The translations under genes were made by a program, and so were the position numbers. The notes below the pieces were generated by a model that worked only from the letters and a program-made list of their open reading frames with translations, did no database searches and was not told the origin of the DNA. Below, piece after piece: positions 23,299 through 30,453 of a stretch of 30,453 nt of DNA; position 1 is the stretch's first letter, and each line of letters starts with the position of its first letter. The stretch lies in assembly GCA_037131955.1 (NCBI GenBank), contig JBAXQC010000031.1:1-30453 (forward strand). The letters run 5' to 3'. The stretch comes from CAIMMJ01 sp037131955 (lineage in GTDB: Bacteria; Bacteroidota; Bacteroidia; UBA4408).

Positions 23299-23577
23299 AT
23301 TTTTAAGTAGAATTTCATTTAAAAAATTAAAGTTTTTCTATAGAATTCTATCAGGCAGAAGGGCTTTTCTTGACAAATTTTTTTAACACAGCATAATATA
23401 GAGTTTCATAGGAAAATCCACCATCCAAAACAATAGAGTAAATGGTCTTTCTGTTCTAATTCGTTCAGTATTTAACTCTATTGTAAATTCAACTCAAGGA
23501 ATTAATAAATTCATTAAAGTTATTTAAGCAACGTAATACAAAACTAAGCCTAGTTCATAGAGAGGAATTTCAATTTT
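23299..23577. other. 279-base gap with a possible gene remnant
   Basis: No gene fills this gap between the ABC-F gene and the convergent membrane-protein gene. A 12-bp palindrome (ATAGAATTCTAT, 23340-23351) lies in it without a T-run. On the minus strand 23455-23351 is an open stretch of about 34 codons without a start, reading TIYSIVLDGGFSYETLYYAV and ending at TGA (23353-23351), preceded by in-frame stops. It could be the last piece of a decayed gene or chance. I see no clear terminator, RNA or promoter. Confidence 0.3.
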
Positions 23578-25050
23578 TCAAATTTTTTTTATCGAGTTCC
23601 TAAACTTTGATTCATCAAACATAACTAATATCATAATCCACAAAAAAGGAAGTGCAGGAATTTTATACCTAACTATTGCACCAATTACTGGTGTGGTAGA
23701 ACCAATCAGAATAAACAAAAGAAATATGTACAAGAAAAAGCACAGCATCCATGCTATCTCATTCTTTTTTACTTGCTTAAACCAAACTAAAGACAACGCA
23801 AAAAAAATAACAACAGAAATATTTTCAACCAAAGTAATTAACTGAAAAATATTTCTTGTTTCTTTTGGAAGCGGTCTTATTAATACGTTTAGGAAATATT
23901 CCGGTATATTTTTTATGAAACCATCTAATCCATCAATTTTACTAATTTCTATATTAGATTTTGCACCAGGTAACTTCTTTAAAATTTTAAATGAATTAGT
24001 TTTTCCTGTTTTAATATCAACTAGTTTTGTATCTCTCAAATTCACAAAAGCATATCCAACTATTTTTCTAGTTAAATAGCCTGAATCTCCGCACATTTTT
24101 ATAGCTGTTGTTCCTAAATCATAATCAATTCTAAATGTATCTTTGGCTTGTTCTATAAAATAACCACCTTTTGATACATTTATAAACTGTTGCTGCTTTT
24201 CTGAGAGAAGTTTCAGTGGTTTAAGAAATATAGCACTATTTTTACTAAACAAAAGGTATAAACAAAAACAAAAAAATGCCCCAAAAAGTAAAGCAATCTT
24301 TGGTTTATGATTGGGTGTATAACAAAAAATAAAAGTTAAAGGAATTAAACAAAAAGCAACATAAAACTTAGAGAAAAGAACGCCCAACCACATTACAATA
24401 AAAATTAACAAGTGGCTTTTTTTACCTGATTTAAAATAGCAAAATGTAAACCACAAAAATAATCCTAAAAAGCCTATTAAAACTCCTTCTTTTAATATTC
24501 CAGATGACCAAAAAACAAACGATGGAATAAAAAATACGGCAATAAGTGATTTTATCTTCTCATTAAAAATCAAAACAAATGTTCTGTAAATTGCTACCTG
24601 TCCTGTAAAAGACCATAATCCTAATACCACTAAATGTATGTATTGATTGCCACCAGAAAATGGGTACAACAGCAAATTAAATCTAATAATTAACCTCGAA
24701 TCATTTATAAAATTTACATTGCCTTCTAAGTCCCAATGATCTAAATAATTTAATACTGTAGCTACCTCTTTATTATAATTATCAATCCCAAATAATATTT
24801 TAAAATATACAACTAAATTTGTTTTTGAGTAGTGCCATATTATTTTACTGTCATCTAAATACTTAAAAACATCTCCCGTTTTTCTATCCTGATAATAGTA
24901 GGTGTAAACAAACAGCAGACCAACCCCTGAAATAATTTTTATAGCGAATAAAATACTAATAATGGGTGGATTTATTCCTGAATTTTTGTAGAAACTCAAA
25001 CTATAAAAAAGAATGCAGCAAACAAAAAATAAAAAAACTCCCCCAAACAT
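23578..25050 (-). CDS. Polytopic membrane protein, possibly EpsG/Wzy-like
   Basis: I cannot assign this 490-aa protein firmly. It has about ten to twelve hydrophobic segments, a long soluble loop (about 265-385) with charged residues, and a short tail. The stretch IPSFVFWSSGILKEGVLIGFLGLFLW (about 185-210) resembles the P-S-x-x-F-W-S-S-G-x-x-K-(D/E) motif seen in EpsG-like and related glycan polymerases of Bacteroidota, which suggests a role in surface polysaccharide synthesis. The ATG at 25050 is the likely start. It is transcribed alone, divergent from purL with an 84-base gap. Confidence 0.7.
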   Translation of the reverse strand: MFGGVFLFFVCCILFYSLSFYKNSGINPPIISILFAIKIISGVGLLFVYTYYYQDRKTGDVFKYLDDSKIIWHYSKTNLVVYFKILFGIDNYNKEVATVLNYLDHWDLEGNVNFINDSRLIIRFNLLLYPFSGGNQYIHLVVLGLWSFTGQVAIYRTFVLIFNEKIKSLIAVFFIPSFVFWSSGILKEGVLIGFLGLFLWFTFCYFKSGKKSHLLIFIVMWLGVLFSKFYVAFCLIPLTFIFCYTPNHKPKIALLFGAFFCFCLYLLFSKNSAIFLKPLKLLSEKQQQFINVSKGGYFIEQAKDTFRIDYDLGTTAIKMCGDSGYLTRKIVGYAFVNLRDTKLVDIKTGKTNSFKILKKLPGAKSNIEISKIDGLDGFIKNIPEYFLNVLIRPLPKETRNIFQLITLVENISVVIFFALSLVWFKQVKKNEIAWMLCFFLYIFLLFILIGSTTPVIGAIVRYKIPALPFLWIMILVMFDESKFRNSIKKI

Positions 25051-25096
25051 GTTTTAAAAATAATTACTCAATATTAATAATATTTACAAGTAATTG

Positions 25097-25104
25097 TATT
25101 TTTG
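25097..25104 (+). promoter_or_regulatory. -7 box of purL
   Basis: TATTTTTG matches TAnnTTTG and ends 30 bases before the purL ATG (25135). It decides the start: an in-frame TTG at 25102 falls inside this box, so it would lie upstream of the transcript start. No convincing -33 TTG is seen. Confidence 0.45.
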
Positions 25105-25134
25105 CCAACGCAAAAAATAAATGCAACAACCAAA

Positions 25135-27363
25135 ATGGAAAATCAAACAACACTGGAAACCGCAAAAAAATTGGGATTATTAGAGTCTGAATTCGATACT
25201 ATTAAAACAATTCTTAATAGGGTTCCAAATTTCACCGAACTCAGCATTTATTCTGTAATGTGGAGCGAACACTGCTCTTATAAAAATTCAATTAAATGGT
25301 TAAAAACACTACCCAAAGAAGGAAGCAGAATATTAGCAAAAGCCGGTGAAGAAAATGCTGGTCTTGTTGATATTGGTGAAGGTTTAGCCTGTGCATTTAA
25401 AATCGAGTCTCATAACCATCCTAGCGCGGTAGAACCTTATCAAGGAGCTGCAACGGGTGTTGGTGGAATTAATAGAGATATTTTTACAATGGGAGCTAGG
25501 CCAATAGCACAGCTAAACTCGCTAAGATTTGGAAACCTCGATAAAGAAAAAAATAAATGGTTGTTAAGAGGTGTTGTAAAAGGCATTGGCGATTATGGCA
25601 ATGCATTTGGAATTCCAACCGTAGGTGGCGAAGTTTTTTTTGACGATTGTTTTAATCAAAATCCATTGGTAAATGCAATGAGTGTAGGTATTGTTAAAGT
25701 TGGTGAAACAATTTCTGCAACAAGTTATGGCAGTGGTAATTTGGTTTTTATTGTTGGATCTTCTACGGGTAAAGATGGAATTCATGGTGCAACTTTTGCT
25801 TCTGCTGATATTACAGAAAATTCTGCCGAAGACCTTCCTGCAGTGCAAGTTGGCGACCCTTTTCAAGAAAAATTATTGCTTGAAGCAACCTTGGAAGTTA
25901 TAAAAACAGGCTCTGTTGTTGGAATGCAAGACATGGGTGCTGCCGGCATAATTTGTTCCACCTCCGAAATGAGTGCCAAAGGAAAACATGGAATGAATAT
26001 TAATTTAGATTTGGTTCCCACTCGTCAAAAAGACATGAAACCATTTGAAATATTACTTTCCGAAAGTCAAGAAAGAATGCTAATTGTTGTAGAAAAAGGA
26101 AAAGAAGATTTGGTGAAAAATGTTTTTGATAAATGGGATTTAAATTGCAAACAAATTGGCGAAGTAATTGAAGGAGATTTTTTAAATTTCTTCTCTAATG
26201 GCGAATTGGTGGCAAATGTACCTGCAAATTCTTTGGTATTAGGAGGAGGTGCACCAGTATATGAAAGAGAATATTCAGAACCTGAATATTTTACGAAAAA
26301 TCAAAAATTTGATATTAACGAAATTCCTATTCCAAACGATTTGATTGATGTTGCAAAAAATATTATTTCTAGCTTAAATATATCATCAAAAAAATGGATT
26401 TCTAATCAGTATGATTCCATGGTTGGCACTGCAAACATGAGTTCTAATAATCCTTCAGATGCAGCAATTGTAAATTTAAAGGGAACTAACCGAGCTTTGG
26501 CATTAAGTGTAGATTGCAACTCAAGATACGTTTTTTCAAATCCAGAGGTTGGTTGTGCAATTGCAGTTGCCGAGGCAGCTAGAAATATTGTATGTTCTGG
26601 AGGACAACCACTAGCTGTTACCAATTGTTTAAATTTTGGAAATCCATATAACCCAGAAGTATATTGGCAGTTTGTAGGAGCAATAAAAGGAATGAGTTAT
26701 GCCTGCCGAGCGCTAGAAACGCCAGTTACTGGAGGTAATGTGAGCTTTTACAATCAATATACCGAAGCCGGAGAAACAAAACCTGTTTTCCCAACCCCAA
26801 CTATTGGAATGTTAGGTTTAATTGAGGATAAGTCCAATATAATTCCAATGGGATATCAAAATAAAGATGAAAAAATATTTGTTCTGGGCGAGTTAAAAGA
26901 TGAAATTAATTCTTCTGAATATTTATATAATTTTCATAACATAAAAAATAGTCCAGCACCTTATTTCACAATAGAAAATGAAATTGAACTCCATAAATTA
27001 ATTAAGAACTTAAACACTAAAAAGTTAATTTCTGCTTGTCATGATGTTTCTGATGGAGGACTATTTACAACACTTTGTGAAATGGCATTTATAAATAATA
27101 TAGGTTTTGCTATTAATTCTGTAAAAACAATTAGAATTGATTCTTTTTTATTTGGAGAAAGTCAAAGTAGAGCAGTTGTTTCCATTGATGCATCTAAAGA
27201 AAATGAATTCTTAACTGTAATCAGTGAATCAAAAATATCCCATCAATATTTAGGAAAAACCAATGAAAACAACTCAATTATAATAGATGAGATAAACTTT
27301 GGAAATGTTGTAAATTATTTGGAATTGTATTCTCAAAAAATCCCTAACCTGATGGACGCTTAA
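25135..27363 (+). CDS. purL: Phosphoribosylformylglycinamidine synthase subunit PurL (small form)
   Basis: PurL converts FGAR to FGAM with ATP and ammonia in the fourth step of purine synthesis. At 742 aa this is the small, multi-subunit type (as in Bacillus), which needs PurQ for glutamine hydrolysis and PurS as a bridge; neither is nearby. Motifs: YSVMWSEHCSYKNS with the active-site His near residue 45, ESHNHPSAVEPYQGAATGVGGINRD, MGARPIA, GMQDMGAAGI, SMVGTANM, TGGNVSFYN and SACHDVSDGG. The ATG at 25135 (MENQTTLETAKKLGL) matches the family start. Transcribed alone from the -7 box at 25097. It is convergent with the FAD gene, 19 bases apart. Confidence 0.96.
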   Translation: MENQTTLETAKKLGLLESEFDTIKTILNRVPNFTELSIYSVMWSEHCSYKNSIKWLKTLPKEGSRILAKAGEENAGLVDIGEGLACAFKIESHNHPSAVEPYQGAATGVGGINRDIFTMGARPIAQLNSLRFGNLDKEKNKWLLRGVVKGIGDYGNAFGIPTVGGEVFFDDCFNQNPLVNAMSVGIVKVGETISATSYGSGNLVFIVGSSTGKDGIHGATFASADITENSAEDLPAVQVGDPFQEKLLLEATLEVIKTGSVVGMQDMGAAGIICSTSEMSAKGKHGMNINLDLVPTRQKDMKPFEILLSESQERMLIVVEKGKEDLVKNVFDKWDLNCKQIGEVIEGDFLNFFSNGELVANVPANSLVLGGGAPVYEREYSEPEYFTKNQKFDINEIPIPNDLIDVAKNIISSLNISSKKWISNQYDSMVGTANMSSNNPSDAAIVNLKGTNRALALSVDCNSRYVFSNPEVGCAIAVAEAARNIVCSGGQPLAVTNCLNFGNPYNPEVYWQFVGAIKGMSYACRALETPVTGGNVSFYNQYTEAGETKPVFPTPTIGMLGLIEDKSNIIPMGYQNKDEKIFVLGELKDEINSSEYLYNFHNIKNSPAPYFTIENEIELHKLIKNLNTKKLISACHDVSDGGLFTTLCEMAFINNIGFAINSVKTIRIDSFLFGESQSRAVVSIDASKENEFLTVISESKISHQYLGKTNENNSIIIDEINFGNVVNYLELYSQKIPNLMDA

Positions 27364-27382
27364 AAAATTATAAATCAAAAAT

Positions 27383-28519
27383 TTATTCTGATAACAATTC
27401 GGCTGCTTCCTTTCCAAGAAGAGAACCCAGTGCTATACCCATTCCTCCTAACTTAACTGCACAAACAACATTTTTTGATAATTTTTTTAAGTAAGGCGTT
27501 TTATTAGATCCTATACCCATAATTCCTGTCCATTGGTTTTCAATTTCAAATTTTTTTCCCGGAATAATATCTCTTTTTAGCATCTCTATTAACCGGTTTT
27601 GAATGCTGTTATTTAATTTCATTGTAGAAGTATTTTCAGTTTTAAAATCTAAATTTCTACCACCGCCCAATAAAACTCTATCATTAAAATTTCTGAAATA
27701 ATAAAATCCTTCGTCAAAATGAAAACTACCTTTTAATTTTAAATTTTTAATTGGCTTTGTTATCAATACCTGCGCCCGTGCGGGCTCAACTATGAGTTTT
27801 TTATCCGGTATTAATTCATTAAAAAATCCATTGGTGCATATTGCTACTTTCTTTGATTCAATTTCTAATTTTCCAATTTTTATTAAAATACTGCCTTTCG
27901 TTCTATAATTTATAGAATCAACCTTTATTGAATTTAAAATTCTAATGTCATTTTTGCTTGCCAATTTTATTAACTCCTGCATCATTTTACCTGCATCAAT
28001 CTGTCCTTCTCCCTTGTTACAAATCATATATCTAAATCTATCTCCAAATCCCATTTTATTTATACTGGTACTCAAATCGCTATACGTATTTTTTATACCC
28101 GTAATTTTTTTAAACTGAGAGTTCAACATGTTCAAATTTTCAACACAAAAATCAAAGTCATTTCTGTTCTCAAATACCTCATATCCAAACCAATGCCTAT
28201 AATCAATATTTTTTTTCCCAAGATTACTTTTTAGTAGCTCTAATCCTTTAACTCTCCTGTAAATTAAATTTTCAACTTCTTCAATTGTTTGATTTTTTAA
28301 GTCGGATAGTATTTCACTTGGACTTCCAAAGCAAGCAAATCCTGCATTTTTGGTACTTGCCCCTTCAGGCAATATCCCTTTCTCCAAAATTAAAATTTTC
28401 GCTTTTCTATTTCGCTTTTTATATTCAATAGCAGTATTTAAACCAACAATGCCACTTCCAATTACTATTAAATCTAAATCTTTAAACCAAGTATTAAATT
28501 CCCAAAAGCTAACTTTCAT
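27383..28519 (-). CDS. FAD-dependent oxidoreductase (DAO family)
   Basis: The 378-aa protein is a flavoprotein of the D-amino-acid oxidase/glycine oxidase fold. The Rossmann motif GSGIVG is at 21-26 (DLIVIGSGIVGLNTAIEY), followed by ILILEKGILPEGASTKNAGFACFGS, the FAD-contact block typical of the family. Further blocks are AICTNGFFNELIP, VEPARAQVLIT, FHFDEGFYYFRNFNDRVLLGGGRN and the C-terminal WTGIMGIGSNKTPYLKKL and KLGGMGIALGSLLG. It probably oxidises an amine or amino acid, but the substrate is unknown. No signal peptide, so it is probably cytoplasmic. The ATG at 28519 gives a short N-terminal extension before the Rossmann fold. Single-gene unit. Confidence 0.88.
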   Translation of the reverse strand: MKVSFWEFNTWFKDLDLIVIGSGIVGLNTAIEYKKRNRKAKILILEKGILPEGASTKNAGFACFGSPSEILSDLKNQTIEEVENLIYRRVKGLELLKSNLGKKNIDYRHWFGYEVFENRNDFDFCVENLNMLNSQFKKITGIKNTYSDLSTSINKMGFGDRFRYMICNKGEGQIDAGKMMQELIKLASKNDIRILNSIKVDSINYRTKGSILIKIGKLEIESKKVAICTNGFFNELIPDKKLIVEPARAQVLITKPIKNLKLKGSFHFDEGFYYFRNFNDRVLLGGGRNLDFKTENTSTMKLNNSIQNRLIEMLKRDIIPGKKFEIENQWTGIMGIGSNKTPYLKKLSKNVVCAVKLGGMGIALGSLLGKEAAELLSE

Positions 28520-28552
28520 GGTACAATTATTTCATTTTTAATTTTTTGTCGA

Positions 28553-28570
28553 CCAATTTAGTGCAATTGG
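28553..28570. repeat. Short inverted repeat in a divergent intergenic region
   Basis: CCAATT (28553-28558) and AATTGG (28565-28570) form a 6-bp inverted repeat with a 6-base spacer, in the 157-base gap between the divergent FAD oxidoreductase and coiled-coil genes. It could be an operator. The short arms make chance quite possible. A one-mismatch -7 box (CATATTTG, 28635-28642) for the plus-strand gene lies downstream. Confidence 0.25.
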
Positions 28571-28676
28571 ATGATTAATTGCCATTTTTTACGTTTTTTT
28601 TCATTTTGAATTTTTTAAATCTTAAGATTTTGATCATATTTGCGTTTATTCAAATTTAGTAAAGGAATATTGGTTT

Positions 28677-30453
28677 ATGTGTTTTTCTATAAGGAAGAAT
28701 TTTTTGGGCGTTTTAAGATGGTATTTAGTTTTTGTTTTTGTAATTCTTCTATCCAATGTTTCAATTTCTCAGGATAATCCAAAAAGAAATTGGAAATTAG
28801 AGATTAACGGTACTGTTACTGCAAAACAAGGTGGAAAATTAGGCGATGCAAAAATTACAATTTTTATGGATGGGAGTGAAGTAAAAACAATTTACACTAC
28901 TTCAAACGGTAAATTCAATCATGTTTTAGACCCTGACCATGAATATACTTTTAAAGTTTCAAAACCAAGTTACGTTTCTAAATCTTTTGAAGTTTCAACA
29001 AACAATGGACCCACAGATGCATTGCCTTTACTACCTCAACCAGTAGACATTGAATTGTTTAAGGAAGTCAAAGATTTAGATGTTTCTATTTTGGATAAAC
29101 CGGTAGGCAAACTATTTTTTGATGCAACTCAAAATAAATTTGATTATGACGCTAAATACTCCAAAAGTGTTCGCCAACTACTCGAAAAAATGACCAAGGA
29201 ATTGGAAGAAAAACTAATAGCAGAAGAAGAAGCCAAGAAAAAAGCGGTCGAAGAAGAAAAAAAGAGATTAGCCGAAGAAGCAAAAGCAAAAGCAGAAGCA
29301 GAAAAACGAGCAAAGGAAGAAGAAGCAGCAAGAAAAAAAGCAGAAGAAGAGGCTAAAAAACAGGCTCAACAAGACGCCGCTGCAAAAGCTGCAGCAGATG
29401 CCAAAGCTAAGGCTGAAGCTGAGCGAAAAGCAAAAGAAGATGAAGCAGCCAGGTTAAAAGCAGAAGAAGAAGCAAAAAGAAGAGCAGCTGAAGCTGAAAA
29501 GGAAAGACTAAAACAAGAAGCAGAAGCAAAAAGAAAGGCAGAAGAAGAAGCCAAAAAACTCGCCGAACTTGATGCCAAAGCCAAGGCAGAAGCTGAAATA
29601 AGAGCCAAAGAAGAAGAAGCAGCAAGACTTAAAGCAGAAGAAGAAGCAAAAAGAAAAGCTGTTGAAGCTGAAAAGGAAAGACTAAAACAAGAAGCAGAAG
29701 CAAAAAGAAAAGCCGATGAAGAAGCTAAAAAACAAGCAGAGCTTGACGCTAAAGCTAAAGCAGAAGCAGAAAGACAAGCAAAATTAGACGAAGAAGCACG
29801 AAAAAAAGCGGAAGAAGAAGCACGAAAAAAAGCTGAAGCCGATGAAAAAGCAAGGCTACAAGCCGAAGAAGCTGCTCGCAAAAAAGCAGAAGAGGACGCA
29901 AAAAAACAAGCTGAGCTAGATGCAAAAGCAAAGGCAGAAGCAGAAAGACAAGCAAAATTAGACGAAGAAGCACGAAAAAAAGCGGAGGAAGAAGCACGAA
30001 AAAAAGCCGAAGCAGATGAAAAAGCAAGGCTTCAAGCCGAAGAAGCTGCTCGTAAAAAAGCCGAAGAGGATGCTAAAAAACAAGCTGAGCTAGATGCAAA
30101 AGCAAAGGCAGAAGCAGAACGATTGGCAAAATTGGAAGAAGAAGCTGCAAAAAAGAAAGCCCAGGAGGATGAAAAAGCCAGACTAAAAGCCGAGTCCGAA
30201 GCAAAAAGACTAGCCGAAGAAGATGCAAAAAGAAAAGCTGAAGAAGAAGAAAAAGCAAGAAAAGAAGCAGAAAGACTTTCAAGATTAGACGAAGAAGCCC
30301 GCAAAAAAGCCGAAGAGGAAGCCCGTAAAAAAGCAGAACAAGATGAAAAGGACAGGATAAAGGCAGAAAACGAAGCCAAAAGACTAGCTGAAGAAGAAGC
30401 AAAAAGAAAAGCTGAAGAAGAAGAAAAAGCAAGAAAAGAAGCAGAAAGACTTT
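28677..30453 (+). CDS. Exported beta-sandwich protein with long Ala/Lys/Glu helix (partial, runs off the window)
   Basis: The frame opens at the ATG at 28677 and stays open for 592 codons to the last base, so the 3' end is missing. Residues 1-31 form a signal peptide (hydrophobic YLVFVFVILLSNVSIS). Residues 40-106 look like a carboxypeptidase-regulatory-like beta-sandwich (LEINGTVTAK, GDAKITIFMDG, TSNGKFNHVLDP, YTFKVSKPSYVSKSFEV). A linker with PVGKLFFDATQNKFDYDAKYS follows. From about residue 165 onward the sequence is almost only Ala, Lys, Glu, Arg with some Asp, Gln and Leu, predicting a very long charged single helix or coiled coil, similar in composition to TolA's helical domain. It is built from 58-residue repeats. 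What follows downstream (for example an OmpA-type domain) cannot be seen. Confidence 0.88.
   Translation, partial: MCFSIRKNFLGVLRWYLVFVFVILLSNVSISQDNPKRNWKLEINGTVTAKQGGKLGDAKITIFMDGSEVKTIYTTSNGKFNHVLDPDHEYTFKVSKPSYVSKSFEVSTNNGPTDALPLLPQPVDIELFKEVKDLDVSILDKPVGKLFFDATQNKFDYDAKYSKSVRQLLEKMTKELEEKLIAEEEAKKKAVEEEKKRLAEEAKAKAEAEKRAKEEEAARKKAEEEAKKQAQQDAAAKAAADAKAKAEAERKAKEDEAARLKAEEEAKRRAAEAEKERLKQEAEAKRKAEEEAKKLAELDAKAKAEAEIRAKEEEAARLKAEEEAKRKAVEAEKERLKQEAEAKRKADEEAKKQAELDAKAKAEAERQAKLDEEARKKAEEEARKKAEADEKARLQAEEAARKKAEEDAKKQAELDAKAKAEAERQAKLDEEARKKAEEEARKKAEADEKARLQAEEAARKKAEEDAKKQAELDAKAKAEAERLAKLEEEAAKKKAQEDEKARLKAESEAKRLAEEDAKRKAEEEEKARKEAERLSRLDEEARKKAEEEARKKAEQDEKDRIKAENEAKRLAEEEAKRKAEEEEKARKEAERL
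29433..30453 (+). repeat. 174-bp (58-codon) tandem repeats in the coiled-coil region
   Basis: Successive units start at 29433, 29607, 29781, 29955 and 30129, each exactly 174 bp. The first four end in ELDAKAKAEAE plus (I/R)xA. Units 1-2 (KxEEAARLKAEEEAKR...) form one near-identical pair and units 3-4 (KLDEEARKKAEEEARKK...) another. A later stretch starting RLAEE(D/E)AKRKAEEEEK also recurs at 174-bp distance (30207 and 30381), running into the window edge. Units 3 and 4 differ by about nine synonymous changes and one amino-acid change (Gln to Leu). Confidence 0.9.

Noticed and set aside
25102..25134. Upstream TTG start for purL adding 11 residues
   Set aside because: The TTG is part of the -7 box TATTTTTG (25097-25104), and the family start matches the ATG at 25135.
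29366..30432. Several long open frames on the minus strand, rich in Ser/Ala or Leu/Phe
   Set aside because: They mirror the Ala/Lys/Glu repeats of the plus-strand gene. Low-complexity GCN/GAR/AAR codons rarely produce stops on the opposite strand. The plus frame has a signal peptide, a folded domain and mostly synonymous changes between repeats, so it is the real gene.

Overview
This window is AT-rich chromosomal DNA from a member of the Bacteroidota. The evidence is a gldG gliding-motility gene, Bacteroidota-type -7 boxes (TAnnTTTG) before several genes, almost no Shine-Dalgarno sequences, a possible type IX secretion sorting tail, and a YbiT-like ABC-F protein. The sequence does not fix a genus. 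Most of the window is ordinary core and housekeeping DNA. There are no rRNA genes, CRISPR arrays, prophages or full-size insertion sequences.

Layout. 1-6426: the last codons of an unidentified gene, pheT, the first four complex I genes (nuoABCD, cut off from nuoE-N), and a secreted protein of unknown function ended by a strong terminator. 6429-8268: methylmalonyl-CoA epimerase and exonuclease III (overlapping ATGA), tRNA-Pro(UGG), tRNA-Arg(UCU), and a 343-bp GIY-YIG cassette that duplicates the 3' end of tRNA-Arg. 8291-10099 (minus): an MBL-fold hydrolase followed by a NtrC-type regulator without a DNA-binding domain. 10166-13463 (plus): exported C1-family peptidase, VOC protein, exported DNase I-like hydrolase and DUF817 membrane protein, probably one operon. 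13460-15397 (minus): a TMTC-like GT-C glycosyltransferase with TPRs. 15538-23298 (plus): a tight four-gene run of gldG, a RecB/AddA-like helicase-nuclease, an O-antigen ligase/polymerase-like protein and an ABC-F ATPase. 23578-25050 (minus): a polytopic membrane protein. 25135-27363 (plus): purL. 27383-28519 (minus): an FAD oxidoreductase. From 28677 to the window end: an exported protein with a beta-sandwich domain and a very long Ala/Lys/Glu helix built from 58-residue repeats, cut by the window edge.

The strongest candidate for something new is at 7875-8268. A small GIY-YIG endonuclease gene lies between the real tRNA-Arg 3' end (with its terminator) and an exact 43-bp second copy of that end. 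In the second copy a 20-bp GC-rich perfect palindrome splits the T-loop exactly between TTC and GAA. This looks like a minimal tRNA-targeting mobile element that restores the tRNA on insertion. Other items worth a look are the split nuo operon, the regulator with GAFTSA and no HTH, the ABC-F protein with several degenerate motifs, the GATATTCT repeats before pheT, and the 174-bp tandem repeats at the window end.
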